DNA of 64,000 nt from Kingdonia uniflora (Eukaryota; Streptophyta; Magnoliopsida; Ranunculales; Circaeasteraceae): positions 1 to 64,000 of the forward strand of contig JACGCM010001692.1 in the NCBI GenBank assembly GCA_014058105.1. Reading direction: 5' to 3'. The notes beneath the pieces were generated by a model. It did not search any database, was not told the DNA's origin, and saw only the letters and a list, made by a program, of their open reading frames with translations. This document shows positions 1 through 11,413 of this stretch, piece after piece; position 1 is the first letter of the stretch, and every line of letters starts with the position of its first letter. The position numbers and the translations under genes are program-made.

Positions 1-290
1 TTGTGGCGGAAGTGGACTTCGAGTCATAGGTTGTTGTTGAAGACGGAAGATGAGCGGCAGCGAGGAGTTTATAAGCGTAATTGCTCGAATATGTAGCGCG
101 TTTTATTGTAACATGTTATGTAAGGAAAAAGTTACTTATGTTGAAGGAATGGTTTCAATTGTGCGAATGTAGAAAAGGTATGGGCAAACTTGGAGAAATA
201 AAGGTTGTGTTTATTAAACGATGGTTGTTAACTAAAATTATAGGCAAACTGATGTCCGAATATATCCCATAAGTAAGATTGGTTAGTACG

Positions 291-298
291 TATAAATA
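291..298 (+). promoter_or_regulatory. Candidate TATA box for antisense gene of Tat element I
   Basis: TATAAATA followed by GGGG on the plus strand, antisense to gag-pol. A very similar TATAAATAGGGG occurs antisense in the 3' region of element III (12505-12512, minus). Its position upstream of the plus-strand coding remnants fits a promoter, but no start site can be confirmed from sequence. Confidence 0.3.
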
Positions 299-1849
299 GG
301 GGATATATGAAAAATGAATATGGCGAGATGTGTTCCCATTAGGAAGGATTGAAGTATAGAAAAGATTAAATCAGCTATTGGAAGATGGATACCCAAGATC
401 AGATTGATGTGTCTGCAAAAATTCTTCAACAATTTAAAGATTGAAGTACGAATGAAGAAGTTTATTAATGAAGATTAAGAGTCAAGGAAGGTCGAGAAAA
501 AGTACAGTGAGTGCATTATGTTAGCGATAACAGTGATGTAGCCAAGTGTTACCAACCGAACGTCACGTTGGGGTGATAAATATGATAGAGGAGGCGGACT
601 ATTCAGTCATTTCCATTGACAAAAAAAAAAGAAGAAGCATACCTGCTTTGCTCGGTGATGAAGTGGTGTGATACATTGCTAAGGAGATATTTTTGTGTTG
701 ACGAAAGCAAAGTGGCAAAAGAGGGGATATAGAAGCGGCACGAAAAGGTTATGTGATTCTTACAAATTGTTTCGCATACTTGATGCATTGAGTATAGATT
801 TAGATACTGTAATGAATTGGGAAATGAATTAGTTCGTCCCTGCTGAAGACAAGTAAAACTGTTGCTTAGGCTGTGAAATTGATTGGTAAATTTTGGGTGG
901 CGTATTCGAGTTATTTTTTTGTTACAAAGGAGATAATTGAGTAGGAGGAAAAGTTAAAGGGATTGGGAAGGGCACTGTAATTACAGCGCATGGGAGGTGA
1001 TGGTTGCAGATATGGTGAGAGAGTTAGATTACGGTATCGTGGATTTGTTCCTGAGAAGAAATTTCGTAATAAAGTGGAAATAATTATTTTTGGCTGGTGC
1101 GAAAAGTTAAACGTCTTCAAGAACGCATATGAAATTCCTGTTAATTTTGACAAGATGGATAGAAATTAAAAACATTATCGAGGTTACTTTATAACATAGA
1201 AAAAATACATCGAGAATCTGAACAGATGGCTTTTGAATGCATAATATACTAGATTAATGTTATTAGTATGATTAGACGGAACTATGATAAGGAACAATGT
1301 AAATGATAGTAGCAGATGGTAAACGTATGATGAAGTGTTGGCAGATTATTCAACAACGATATCTTTAGAATATTAACGTTGAATATATATGCATCTCATA
1401 TGAAGGATTCTAAAATGTGTTTAAATATAAATCTGAGGTACAGGTTATAATACATGGCTAAGCCCAATATAAATGATGATAAAGATATATTTGTGAGTCT
1501 CGAAGATATAGTACCTTTGATGATCATGTTAGAACATGTGTACAACAATTAGTTGGAGATACAGGGTAGTTCCACGCGTACAGGACGGGCGGGGTGGGGA
1601 ACAGTTTAGGGGCAGTGCCTAGTGTGCATGAAGAGTCTTAGAGGAAGAAGTGATTGAGACTAAGTGTAGATCATTGAGCCTCAGTGGAGTTTCGAGAAGG
1701 AGTGGGGATGGGGAAAGAAGATGTGTAGCGACGCAAGAGCAGTTAGGGTGGAGGTAGGACCAAAGAAATTATAAGATTTAGAAAAAATATAGTATTCCGG
1801 GGTATGTGAGGACGAACGAAGTATTCAATACGTAAATGATCGACACAGG

Positions 1850-2240
1850 ACATACCCTTGATGGTATTCTGGGACCTCGAGACATATAAAGAAATAGCTA
1901 AAGCTGCCCATTTTGGCAATCATCAAAAGTTATGATTTTTTTTTGATTGTAGCCCCAGTCCAATTAAATCGAATGTATATGACCTGTTGTAGGGTATTTG
2001 GTACAAATAAGCAAGACTAAGCCAGAGGGAAGGAGCAATAAATTGTAGATTTGGGCTTTTACTACACAATGAAAACAAACCCAAGTTAAAAGGGAGATAT
2101 ATTGCAAGGTTCATTAAGAGGCCATGTTTTACGATATGGTGTCAACTAGAGGGTCATATACCGAAGAACGTTTAGCGTGTCAGGAAATTATGAGTTGATC
2201 TAATGACCCAGGAAGCCGCTTAAAGAAGAGAAAGTGCTTC
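1850..2240 (+). pseudogene. Degenerate plus-strand coding-like stretch, family unknown
   Basis: Reading plus, short open pieces separated by stops give residues such as ETYKEIAKAAHFGNHQK and, after a frame change, ARLSQREGAINCRFGLLL. The composition looks protein-like and lies on the strand opposite gag-pol, upstream of the clearer coiled-coil remnant. I do not recognise the family. It could be an earlier exon of the same antisense gene or chance. Confidence 0.25.
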
Positions 2241-2819
2241 ATTTAGGTTATGGTTAGTAACTTAAGTTTAAGTTTTGATGCATTTTCAGGTGTTAGATGT
2301 ATGTTGTGTAAGATGTGTTTTTTTTCTCTTGTTTGCAGCATTGAAGAGATCAGAATATAACGGAAGTAACGGGAAATTGTATAAGATACAGAGAAGCGAT
2401 CATTGCAGAATTGATAACTTTGGCGATTGATCACAGCGGCTAAGTTCAATCTTTCAAGGAGGCAGGCTTAAAAGACGGTGAACAATAGGTGCGCGAGCTT
2501 CCTGTATTGGCGGGAATAAAATAGTCCTGTGAAGAATAAGAGCTGCAGCGATGCAGTTTGCCCTAACATCCTTCGTTACCAGGGTGACAACACAGATACG
2601 GGATCGGTATGCTATGTTGGGGGATCTTTAGTAAAAAAAGAGGGAAAGGAAGGTACTGTTGAAATCCCTCCGTTAAGAACTCGAAGAGAGATTACTATAA
2701 ATCATTCTCTGAGGGTGTCAAGGGTTCTACAACCTATGGCGCTGTGGTGAGTGGGTTAACTCCACGATGTGCGAACAATTAACCCTTTCCAGAAAGACGA
2801 CTGGTGGGATGTGAAGAAG

Positions 2820-3649
2820 AAATTAGGGGAGGAGTTGATACCGGATGGTGAAGACAGGGAGTCTTTTTCTGTGGTGGCAGATGGAATCTGAAGAGATATG
2901 GCGGGACTGCAGGGGGGGATTGAAGATTTGGATACATTTTTAGGCGAGGCACAGAGTATTGGCGAAGGTGAGAAATCTAAGCGTTATGCGCGCATGAAAT
3001 TTTGGTAAGTAAACAAATGCTCATTAGTATACTTTGCATGCAGATTAAGACGGTTGGTGAAGTACATAGGTCGTGTTGAGAGGTAGTGGTTGATTTGGCA
3101 ACACCGGTGGCGCTTATAAAACTGTCGGTAAGATGACCGCAGAGAATGCCAAGTTGAAATGCGTGCTAAATAGTACAAGTGGCAAGGAAAACAAGGCGAC
3201 GGAGACTGCCAGTGGCTGAGGACCAAAAAACTATTATAGAAAGAAAATAAATAACCTTAGCAGTGCAGAAAGCCGCGTTCGAGAAAGATATCGTCGATGT
3301 TCAAAGATCACTGGAGCTAGAGTAGAAAAAACTGCACGAAGAGATGAAAGATCGGATGAACGAAGAAAAGCTTTAAAAATGCCATGAAGTGAGGATACAT
3401 TTTAAGGAGCAGTTCGATGAATCTGAAGAAAGGAAAAAATATTACAAAGGAGTTGTAAAGACTGGTGGGCTACCATGCGATGACAGTTTAGATGATGATG
3501 TACCCCAGACTTCAGATGTTCATGGAGGAACTGAAGTTGTCGACAATGAAATGGCGATGGAGGTCGAAGGTCATCTTCCTGGGGAAGTAGCAGATGTACA
3601 GGTGCCTGAAGGTGCCTTAATGAGGAAAAATCTCTCTCTACAATGTTAA
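2820..3649 (+). pseudogene. Antisense-strand gene remnant in Tat 3' region (coiled coil)
   Basis: On the strand opposite gag-pol there is a broken gene-like region. A first block (2820-2967) reads through DVKKKLGEELIPDGEDRESF and GLQGGIEDLDTFLGEAQSI and stops at GAAG|GTGAGA, which looks like a splice donor. A pyrimidine-rich TTTGCATGCAG near 3050 looks like an acceptor. From about 3140 the frame gives a charged, heptad-like helix (AVQKAAFEKDIVDVQRSLEL, KKLHEEMKDRMNEEKL), then FKEQFDESEERKKYYKGVV, and an acidic tail (DDSLDDDVPQTSD) ending in a stop at 3649. At least three in-frame stops interrupt it. Extra antisense genes in Tat elements are known. Its function is unknown, and no catalytic motif is visible. 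Confidence 0.5.
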
Positions 3650-4103
3650 TCTGGATTAGAATGGTGCTTTAATTAAAAGGTTTCTAAGAAATGGTCAGTG
3701 GGACCGAAAACATTTGAATTTTGTGTGTGCGAATGATACTGGTGTATTTTTGAATGTTTTGCTTAACAATACTATTTTTCATGTGAAAATAAGTTTAAGT
3801 AGTAGATGTGATAAAGTAAGTATTTAGATTTAAGCCGATAAGTAAAGATTGTTTTGTGTGCTCAAAATGTGAAAAGGGTTAATAAATGGCAGTGAATTCA
3901 AGATGTTTCCGGAGATAGGTATCTGGATTTAGATTTGGAGAATAACAAGAGCCCATTAGAGATTGGTCGACAAGTAAAGAACGCGAAGTAAACTATCCTG
4001 TATTTGGATAGTGGTCACGTGAATTTTAGATAGGTTGTAGGACACCTGTGGAAGCAAGGACCTTAAAATAAGTCAGGATAGTAATTAATTATTTTGTCTC
4101 TGG

Positions 4104-4699
4104 CATACTTGGTAAGTATTGATTGAGAAAAAGTGAAGTAGTAAAAAAATCGTTTGTCAGATAGATACTTGAAAAAGTATAGATCGAGGACAATTCAAAA
4201 TAGTAAAGATATCGATTGTCAGATAGATACTTGAAAATTATAGATCGAGGACAAATCGAAGTAGAAAGAGATCGATTGTCAAATAGATACTTAAAAAGTA
4301 TAAATCGAGAACAATTTGAAATAGTAAAGAGATCGATTGTTAGATAGATACTTGAGAAGTATAGATCGAGGAAAAATTGAAGTAGAAAGATATCGATTGT
4401 CAGATAGATACTTGAAAAGTATAGATCGAGGAGAAATCAAAATAGTAAAGAAGATCGATTGTCAGATAGATACTTGAGAAGTATAGATCGAGGACAAATT
4501 GAAGTCGAAAAAGATCGATTGTCAGATAGATACTTGAAAAGTATAGATCAAGGACAAATCGAAATAGTAAAGAAGATTGATTGTCAGATAAATACTTAAG
4601 AAGTATAGATCGAAAACAAATCGAAGTAGAAAGAGATCAATTGCCAGATAGATACTCAAAAAGTATAGATCGAGGACAAATCAAAATAGTAAAGAAGAT
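4104..4699. repeat. 60-62 bp minisatellite with alternating A/B units
   Basis: About nine full units plus a degenerate first unit, built on TCAGATAGATACTTG, AAGTATAGATCGAGGACAAA and ATCGATTG. Units alternate strictly between type A (CAAAATAGTAAAG) and type B (GAAGTAGAAAG), giving a dimer near 122 bp. It lies 3' of the integrase stop of element I. Tandem repeats in this position are known in Tat/Ogre elements and can seed genomic satellites. Confidence 0.85.
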
Positions 4700-4712
4700 A
4701 CAGAGATCGATG

Positions 4713-5800
4713 CTATTTTAGCTGAGCAGTGTTCCATGGGTACTCAAGTTGAACTTCATTTTCAGTAATGAGTCAATAAGTTTTGCTATCTGCTTTACTG
4801 CATACAATGTATGGTCCCTCTCAGTTTTCTGATAACTTTCCAGAATTCTTTGGTCGAGTATGATTTTGTATTCATCGTAGGACAAGGTCTTCAATACTGA
4901 ATTTTTGTTCTCAAACTTTCTTGTTGTATGCATTTTATAATGTATCATGGCAACGTCCCAAATTTGCAATGGCATTGTCCCTGGTTTCCTCAATCTAATT
5001 AAGGTTGTAAAGGAGGCCTAGCTCATTGTCTTCATCTAAAATTTTGCGTCGAGTACTTGGGAGATCGAGGTCAGAGGGTATGACTGCTTCAGTACCGAAA
5101 GCCATCATGATGGAGTACAGCCTATTGAGACCCGAGGAGTAGTACGATAAGCTCATAATACACATAGTAGTTCGTCGACCCATCCTCCTTTCTTATCGTC
5201 GAGGAGCTTGCGCAAGCCAAATTTGATGCTTTGTTGATGGCTTCAGCTTGTCCATTACCTTGAGGGTAATATGGGGTGGAAGTTGTCAACTGAATCTTGT
5301 ATTTATGAAGGAAAGCAAGGACTTTAGCATTGTTGAACTGTTTGCCATTATCAGAATGTATCATTTGTGTACAACCAAACCGGGGTAATGATGTACTCCT
5401 AAAGGAACTTGATGACCTCATTTTCGTCAGTATGGCAAAGAGGAATTGCTTCGATCCATTTGGTGAAGTAATCGGTGGCAACTAAGACAAACCTTCTATT
5501 TCCTAATGCTGGATGGAAAGGATCAATGATATCGATTCCCCATCGTTTAAATGGCCAAAAGACATTGCTAACATGTAAGTCGAGGGTCGGGTTCATGATG
5601 TACTGAGCGTAGACTTGGCATTTGCAGCATTTACGAAGAAAATTTTCACAGTCTTGCCTCATTTTAGGCCAATAAAGTCCTTGTGCGAATGCACATTGAG
5701 CTAGTGATCTTCCAGAAATATGTGCACCACAGATACCTTCGTGAAGTTCTCTGATTTAGATCAGAGCCTGTTTCTGTGATATACATTCGATATGTGGCCC
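4713..5800 (-). pseudogene. Integrase of Tat element I, broken
   Basis: Would integrate the cDNA copy into host chromosomes. From the N-terminus it shows an HHCC zinc-binding region (HEGICGAHI ... CCKCQVYAQ), the core with WGIDIIDPF (first D), IHSDNGKQF (second D) and YYPQGNGQAEAINK (E), then FGTEAVIP. The C-terminal part ends in PWNTAQLK and a stop at 4713-4715. At least three frame breaks (near 5480, 5180 and 4990) separate the pieces. There is no chromodomain, which agrees with Tat rather than chromovirus origin. Confidence 0.85.
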
Positions 5801-6032
5801 TTATCCAGTGAGTTGATATCATATACCATTTTGGACTGTGAATTGGGGGTACTTGGCTAATAGGGATCGAGCTTCTTATTTGTTACTGGGGAGAATGTTA
5901 GAGTTGATGTAAGCAGAAAATAGTTTTCTCCAGTCTTCAGGGTCATCATCTTTAGTAACGGTTAAGTGGAGTGTGGACAAGACATCGAGGCTAGAGTGTT
6001 CAAGGATCTCGATTTCTAAAGATCTTTTTTCA

Positions 6033-6870
6033 CTATCTCCCAGCATGGCAGTAATGTAAGCTAAGGCATCGGCATGGCGATTTTCTTGCCGAGGTAAATA
6101 CAAAATGGTGGCATGTTTGAATTTTTTTAATCTTTTCTTTGACCAGGGCAGTGTAATTAACCATTTTGCATGTTGTCTTGAAAGTTTTATTATAATGATT
6201 GGCGACGAGTAAGGAGTCGACATATATTGTTAATTCCTTAACTCTGAAAGTAAGTGCGATATCAAGACCGTGCAAGATGTCTTCGTACTCTATTTCATTA
6301 TTGGTAGCATTGAATTTGAGTTTGAGAGCTTTTTCTATGTGATGATTGGAATGCGTGACGAGGATTATGTCAATTCCGAAACCTTGTGGTCCTGCTGATC
6401 CGTCCATAAAAAGTTGCCAGCCGAAACTCTTGGACCATGCATCTGGTTCTACAATTGAGTCGTCAGTGAAGATTTCTTCGAGTTCTTCCCAATCTGGGTC
6501 TTCAATGGGAAAATCTAACAAAAAATCCGCCACTGCTTGTCCCTTGATGGATATTTGGACTTCAAATGAGATGTCATATTCCTCAAGGAAAATAGAGCAT
6601 TGTTGAACTCGTCGAGATTTTTCCTTTTTAGAGAGTACAAGTTTAAGAAAGTATTTTGTAATGACTTTGATGGGGTGAGCTTGGAAGTATGGACGGAGTT
6701 TTTGAGAGCTATAAACCAAGGCGAGCAATTGCTTCTCCGCGGTAGTATATCGCTTTTCAGCAGGCATAAGAGTTTTACAGATAAAGTAAATAGGTTTCTT
6801 GATGCCTGCATCTTCTCAAATAAGGACAGAGCTGATGAAGTCTTCAGCTGTGGATAAGTGCATGGTGAGT
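6033..6870 (-). pseudogene. RNase H plus second (aRNH) domain of Tat element I
   Basis: One 244-residue open stretch starts in the RT-linked RNase H (YTTAEKQLLALVYSSQKLRP, then QAVADFLLDFP). It runs into a second RNase H-like fold starting WQLFMDGSAGPQGFGIDIIL, with NATNNEIEYEDILHGLDIAL and IYVDSLLVANHY. The motif D..GSA, the E in NNEIEYE and the D in YVDS are where an active RNase H has D-E-D. An extra archaeal-like RNase H between RNase H and integrase is the signature of the Tat lineage. The frame shifts near residue 190, where the same protein continues in an overlapping frame. Confidence 0.85.
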
Positions 6871-7650
6871 AATTCGCAATCAATGGGAGTTCTCATTATA
6901 AAAGGACGCCCCAAGTACCCTTTCAGATCTTGGAATGCATTTCCCTGTCAGGAATCCATATAACTTCTTTTTGTTGTTTGTTCGAAAGAGGAGTGGGGTT
7001 GCCACGAAGAAGAAGGTAAAGAAGTTTGCATCGATCAGATGACTTTGAGATGAATCTGTGAAGAGCAACTATCTTGCCGGCAAATTTTTGAACATTTTTT
7101 TTCGTTCGAGGAGAGGGCATTGCCATGAGTGCTTTGATTTGAGCTGGATCGATTTCGATTCCTCTTTTGTTTATTAGATGGCCCAGGTATTTTCTAGATG
7201 CGACGCCAAATTGACATTTCTCTGGGTTGAGTTTCATCTAGTATTGGCGAAGGATATTAAAATAGTTTGGAGGTTTTTGAGATTATCTACACTTTTCAGG
7301 CCTTTGCAGATCATATCATCGACATATACTTCCATGATGTTGCCGAGCTGATTTCTAAACATTTGAGTTGCCAATCGTTGGTAAGTAGCTCCATCACTTT
7401 TTAACCCAAAAGGCATGTAGAGTACTCTTTCGGTTATAAAAGTGGTTTTTTCCTAATCTTCTTCGGCGAGTGGAACTTGGTTGAATCCCGAGGTGGCATC
7501 CATCATAGAAAAGAAGTTCGTGTCCTGCGACTGAGTTGTGAAGTTGCGGAATCAATGGTAGCGGAAAATTTTCTTTGGGTGTGAATTTGTAAACCCGTAT
7601 ATTACCATTTTTCTTGGGCATGGCGATGATATTAGAAACCAATTTGGATA
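6870..7650 (-). pseudogene. Reverse transcriptase of Tat element I, broken
   Basis: RNA- and DNA-dependent DNA polymerase. Pieces in order: MVSNIIAMPKKNGNIRVYKF with FPLPLIPQLHNSVAGHELL, then MPFGLKSDGATYQRLATQMF, the catalytic box YVDDMI, and NPEKCQFGVASRKYLGHLI with the thumb region. Each piece lies in a different frame, with breaks near 7410 and 7235. The YVDD box survives; the SFMDA-like box is damaged (LLFYDGC). It cannot be translated as one protein. Confidence 0.85.
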
Positions 7651-7687
7651 TTTAGCCTCCCAAATAAAGCCAACACGAAGGAGTTTA

Positions 7688-8224
7688 TCATAAGGAATTT
7701 ATCTTTGGGTGTTTATTTAGCCTGTGATTGTTGTTGTCGAAGCTTTTTACTGAATCTGTGAGACCTAAGACTTTGATTACTCTACGGAATAAGACATTTG
7801 TGGCACTTCCTGTGTCGATGAGAAGTGTATGTAAGTAATCTTGTCCCACTTTGAGCATAATAACAAGAGGGTCATCATGAGGGTATTGTACATGACCGGT
7901 GTCGCAATCCTCGAGCGTTATCTGGTAAGGACGTTTGGATTTGCTGGTGCTTGAAAGAAGTTTTGCCGATTTGTCTAGGGAGGTCATATTGCAGCAAGAC
8001 ATAATTTGATCGTCTTGTTTTCTTTTCTTCCCTTTTTCGATCTTGATCATATACAAATGGCGAGCTGGGCCCTGGATATGATTATGCTCGATTTCAGTAG
8101 CTTTTGCTTGTTCGTCGAGAAATTTCTGAATGTCGACGACATAATTATGGTGCATTCCAGCTAAGAAGATAGGGTGAAAGATACGAATGAGGGAGTAGCA
8201 GCTATCAGTTTCATGATTGTGCAC
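7688..8224 (-). pseudogene. Protease region of Tat element I
   Basis: A 178-residue open stretch between gag and RT. The aspartic protease core reads LLIDTGSATNVLF, with the DTGS active site intact, after a linker containing PYQITLEDCDTGHVQYPHDD. The protease would cut the Gag-Pol polyprotein. It joins gag upstream after a break near 8230. Confidence 0.8.
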
Positions 8225-8239
8225 ATTATGATACTAACA

Positions 8240-9677
8240 TAAGGGTCTGTTCGAAAGGTCTGTAATAACCTATGGTGCATGAGAACACTCGTCTCCCTTT
8301 ATCGTTGGCAAGATAGCAGTGAGGGTTGTTATCATTGGTGGCAGAATTGGGACAGGTCTATCAGGTTTGCCTACTTTTCTTCGAATGTTATTAGTATTTT
8401 TGGCAGGTGGCTTTGGTGCTGCTGTTGTGACTGCTCTTTGAAACGGGGTCAAAGATGCTTCTCGAGAATGTATGACAGAGGACTTTTTCATCTTATCTTT
8501 CTTCGAGCGCTCCAGCTCAATGTAATTATTAACCACGTCAATCATATTAGTGACCGTACGTGGTTTGTGTAGAGTAAGCTCGCCGCGAACTTTGGAGTTG
8601 ATGTGCAAGGCGGAAGTAAACGCTGAAACCGCGATTTTGGGGTATGAATTTCCAATCTTCTGTGTTTCCTACTGGAAACGTTTATCAAAACTTACCGAGG
8701 TTTCTTTCGCGCCCTGATCGAAATAAAACAAACAGTCTATTATGATTTCACGCCCCCTAGCATGAGCGTAGTTGGATTCAAAAATATTTTATAATTAGAT
8801 AAAAAAGGTGATGGAGGCTCCCTGTATAGTATGAAACCATCGGAGTGGTTCTTCTTTTAGGCTCATGATAAATAGTCGACAAAGCATATGGTCAAGTTTG
8901 GAGTACAACCCTACAGCGGCTTTGAAATGTTGGGAATGTGTAAGTGGATCAGTGAGGTTTGCATACTGGATAAATTTGAGCATATGGAATTTTTCTGGAA
9001 TAGGCATATTTTTTAGATATGGGGAGATGGGGTTTGTTTTGATCCTATCGAGGGCAGATCGTCGGCCCGGGATTTCAGAATTGATGGCTTGAATTCTGTT
9101 GGTAAGATCACCCAGAGTGACAAATTGATGTAGGGGAAAAGGTAAGGCTGTAACCTGAGGAACAAAGTCGCCCTGTCCCTCTGGTCCCAATCGATCTTTG
9201 ATGGGCCTTCTTTCTGGCAGAGGGGTATGGAAATGTATACGTCGACTTCCTTGGGTTGTCGAAGCCGAAGAAGTTAAACCAAAATTTCGAGAGGCTCTAT
9301 TAGGATTTCCTGATCTGGATCGAGATACTCGTGGATTATCCTCCCTTGGTTGCTCATCTCATTGAACTATTCATAATCAATGTTCACTTCAAGCCAGTGG
9401 CAGTGATGCTTGGCAAGCTGTGATTCAATCTTGTGTTCTTCGCAATCTCTCCATCTCTTTTGGATGTGTTTAACTTTGCTGATTTAGTACTTTTCTTTGT
9501 TTGTCCTTCTCTGTTTATAGAGCTTGAGCGTGGACATGCTTATCTTCTAGTCTCTAATTTTTTTTCTGCAGCCTTTTACTTTTGAAGTTCAAAAGCTACA
9601 CCATACTGATCAAGAGCTCCTGGAATGTCCTGATCTCTTACGGTACTTGAATGACTTCGCAAGTTCACGTTTGTCAT
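8240..9677 (-). pseudogene. gag of Tat element I, broken
   Basis: Capsid protein. The likely start is the ATG at 9677, the first after the primer-binding site, giving MTNVNLRSHSSTVRDQDI. A stop follows within 34 codons. The conserved gag core is at 8795-9190: ISPYLKNMPIPEKFHMLKF, YANLTDPLTHSQHFKAAV and LKEEPLRWFHTIQG. A C-terminal piece (8270-8608) has KPRTVTNMIDVVNNYIELER. Several stops and frame changes occur. No intact CCHC knuckle is visible, as is usual for degraded Tat gag. Confidence 0.8.
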
Positions 9678-9719
9678 TAGATAGTGTTTAGATTGGAAAT
9701 GGTAGAAAAGAATGTGGCT

Positions 9720-9737
9720 TTCCCACAGACAGTGCCA
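9720..9737 (-). promoter_or_regulatory. tRNA primer-binding site of Tat element I
   Basis: Minus-strand TGGCACTGTCTGTGGGAA lies two bases inside the 5' LTR. This resembles the TGGCGCCGTCTGTGGGAA-type sites of plant Tat elements. It fixes the element's orientation. Confidence 0.65.
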
Positions 9738-9739
9738 AT

Positions 9740-10222
9740 TGTAGTGGAGTGTTTTCTGGGAGGAATACCTTCGACAATACTTGTTCGTAAAGATTGCGTA
9801 ATAAAGGGCTATCAACCAAAATTTTACGTGGATAACTCAGTAGAAACTGAGAAAAACCACAACCTCGAGGAGGATTTGATGTAGATGCTAGTTATTACAT
9901 GTTTTCCGAGTATTGCTAGTGTTTAGGATAGAGAAATGTAAGGCGTACGGTCCTCTAGGACCTATTCTCTACCTGTATTTATAGTATATGCAGGCAGCTT
10001 AAAAAAAGAAAGAAAGAGTCTCCTATTCTGGGGGTAGTGGGCGAACTTTGCGGATCTCTAACAGTTCCTTCTTGACCGGGCTGCAAAGCCTACTTTTGGT
10101 AAGTCGAGGACTCACGGAATTTTCTAGAATGTTGGGCTGTCTTCAACTACAGAATGTTGAGCTACCTTCGACTATAGAGTGTTGTCTTTATTCTTGTCGA
10201 ATCAGGGGAATATGATACTACA
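9740..10222 (-). repeat. 5' LTR of Tat element I
   Basis: 483 bp with TG...CA ends: plus-strand start TGTAGTGGAGTG, end ATATGATACTACA. It shares blocks with the solo LTR at 47115-47613: GTGGATAACTCAGTAGAAAC versus GTGAAAAACTCAGTAAAGGC, plus AACCTCGAGGAGG, CTGTATTTATAGTA and GGGCGAACTTTGCGGAT. The promoter TATAAATA is on the minus strand at 9976-9983. Confidence 0.8.
9976..9983 (-). promoter_or_regulatory. LTR TATA box (element I)
   Basis: TATAAATA on the minus strand, followed by ACAGG. The same box with the same context is present in the related LTRs at 12883-12890 (plus) and 47360-47367 (minus), so it is likely the retrotransposon promoter. Confidence 0.5.
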
Positions 10223-10768
10223 CCAACAACAATAACGACCCCGACAATCTCGCAGTATCAAAACGACATCTCCACTCATCGCTACAATCGCGCCGTAAGC
10301 CCAGCGCCACCAACCAATCACCCTTTCCACTCATCTCCGCCCATTTCTCGCACCACCCACACCAGAGCCATCCATAAAACCCCTACGACTCTATTTCATC
10401 CACCTTGCCACCCAACGAATCACACCCAAACCAAAATTTCCTAAACTCCTCAATCAAACCCTAATACTGTTATTATACAAATCATTCACTTTTGATTCAA
10501 TTCAACATACAGCAACATTCATTTTACTTAATTTTATTCATCTATAACTTAATCAATCATAACAAACAAACATCAAAGCCAGAATCACTAACCTTGTTTA
10601 CGTGTTACTTTTGTATCCCTCTCCTTTGCTCGCTTGGCTCTTTCAATTAGCACGCTAATCTCCTCCTTTGCAATTGTTGACAGCCAATCCAACGACGAGC
10701 AATAGCAATTCGCACTAAAGAAAAAAAAATTATGTTTGAAAAGTGTGAACAATCGCCTACTTCAGAGG

Positions 10769-10776
10769 TATTTATA
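10769..10776 (-). promoter_or_regulatory. Candidate antisense TATA box with adjacent G-box
   Basis: TATAAATA on the minus strand with CACGTG at 10782-10787 just upstream. Transcription would run toward 10223, where element I's LTR cuts it off. Downstream the minus strand reads AACAAG|GTTAGTG near 10590-10600, a possible exon/intron border. No protein is recognisable. Confidence 0.25.
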
Positions 10777-11413
10777 GACCCCACGTGACTGTTCATCGTA
10801 CCACTTCACGACCGTTCAAATCCTCGAGTGTAACGCCTTCTACTTCTCTTCCTAGCCTCTTCGATACCTCACCATCTCAGAGCCAACAAACGGTTGCACT
10901 CCCACTCTAATCCTTCCATATCTCGAAGAACTTCTTCGGCTACATTCACGCACAACAAAGCACAACCTATATTGTCACAAAGACGATTAACATCCTCCTC
11001 CTTATATTTCATATTCTCACCTAAGGGAACACATCAAGCCATAATCATTATTCTCAACAGTTCCCCCAGCTCTACTTTACCTATCCATTCCTATATTTTT
11101 AGGTCCACATTCAATAACATCTACATTATCATTATATTCGACATTCTATCGGAAATTTGCTTAAAAGTTCTTCACAATTACCAAATTTTAACAAGTACAC
11201 TATCCATTCAACAAATAAACAATAAATTACTTCCATCGAACAAAATATCCTACACAACTATTTTCATTCCATTTCATTGGCCATAACAAATCTTTAATAT
11301 GACCTACTCCTACTAAACATACAACTTCATAAACCCCTAGTCGTAACTTCATCTTCCCTCTTCACCAACAACTTTGCACGAGTCCACATACCACCACATT
11401 ATTTAGAAGAATG

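Larger units (their letters stand above)
1..4712. other. Long 3' non-pol region of Tat element I
   Basis: About 4.7 kb between the integrase stop and the missing 3' LTR. It is purine-rich on the plus strand. It contains a plus-strand TATAAATA at 291-298, scattered plus-strand coding-like pieces (best at 2820-3649), and a 60-62 bp minisatellite next to the end of pol. Plant Tat elements are known for long 3' regions that can carry an extra gene antisense to gag-pol and tandem repeats; this matches both. From 1 to about 1700 I see no recognisable domain. Confidence 0.6.
1..10222 (-). mobile_element. Ty3/gypsy Tat-lineage element I (3' LTR outside window)
   Basis: Minus-strand LTR retrotransposon. 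From its 5' end it has an LTR (9740-10222), a primer-binding site (9720-9737), gag, protease, RT, RNase H, a second RNase H-like domain, integrase (stop at 4713-4715), then at least 4.7 kb of non-pol 3' sequence reaching the window edge. Gag-protease-RT-RNaseH-integrase order is gypsy. The second RNase H before integrase and the very long 3' region with tandem repeats mark the Tat/Retand/Ogre group. Stops and frameshifts break every domain, so it is inactive. It appears to have inserted into the 3' region of element III. The base after the LTR starts CCAAC, but the partner target duplication would lie left of the window. Confidence 0.85.

Noticed and set aside
4104..4699. CRISPR-like array
   Set aside because: Units are directly adjacent with no unique spacers, and this is plant DNA; it is a minisatellite.
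10894..11286. 130-codon plus ORF in element III
   Set aside because: CT/AC-rich composition with S/T/I-rich translation and no domain; looks like the complement of antisense leader sequence.
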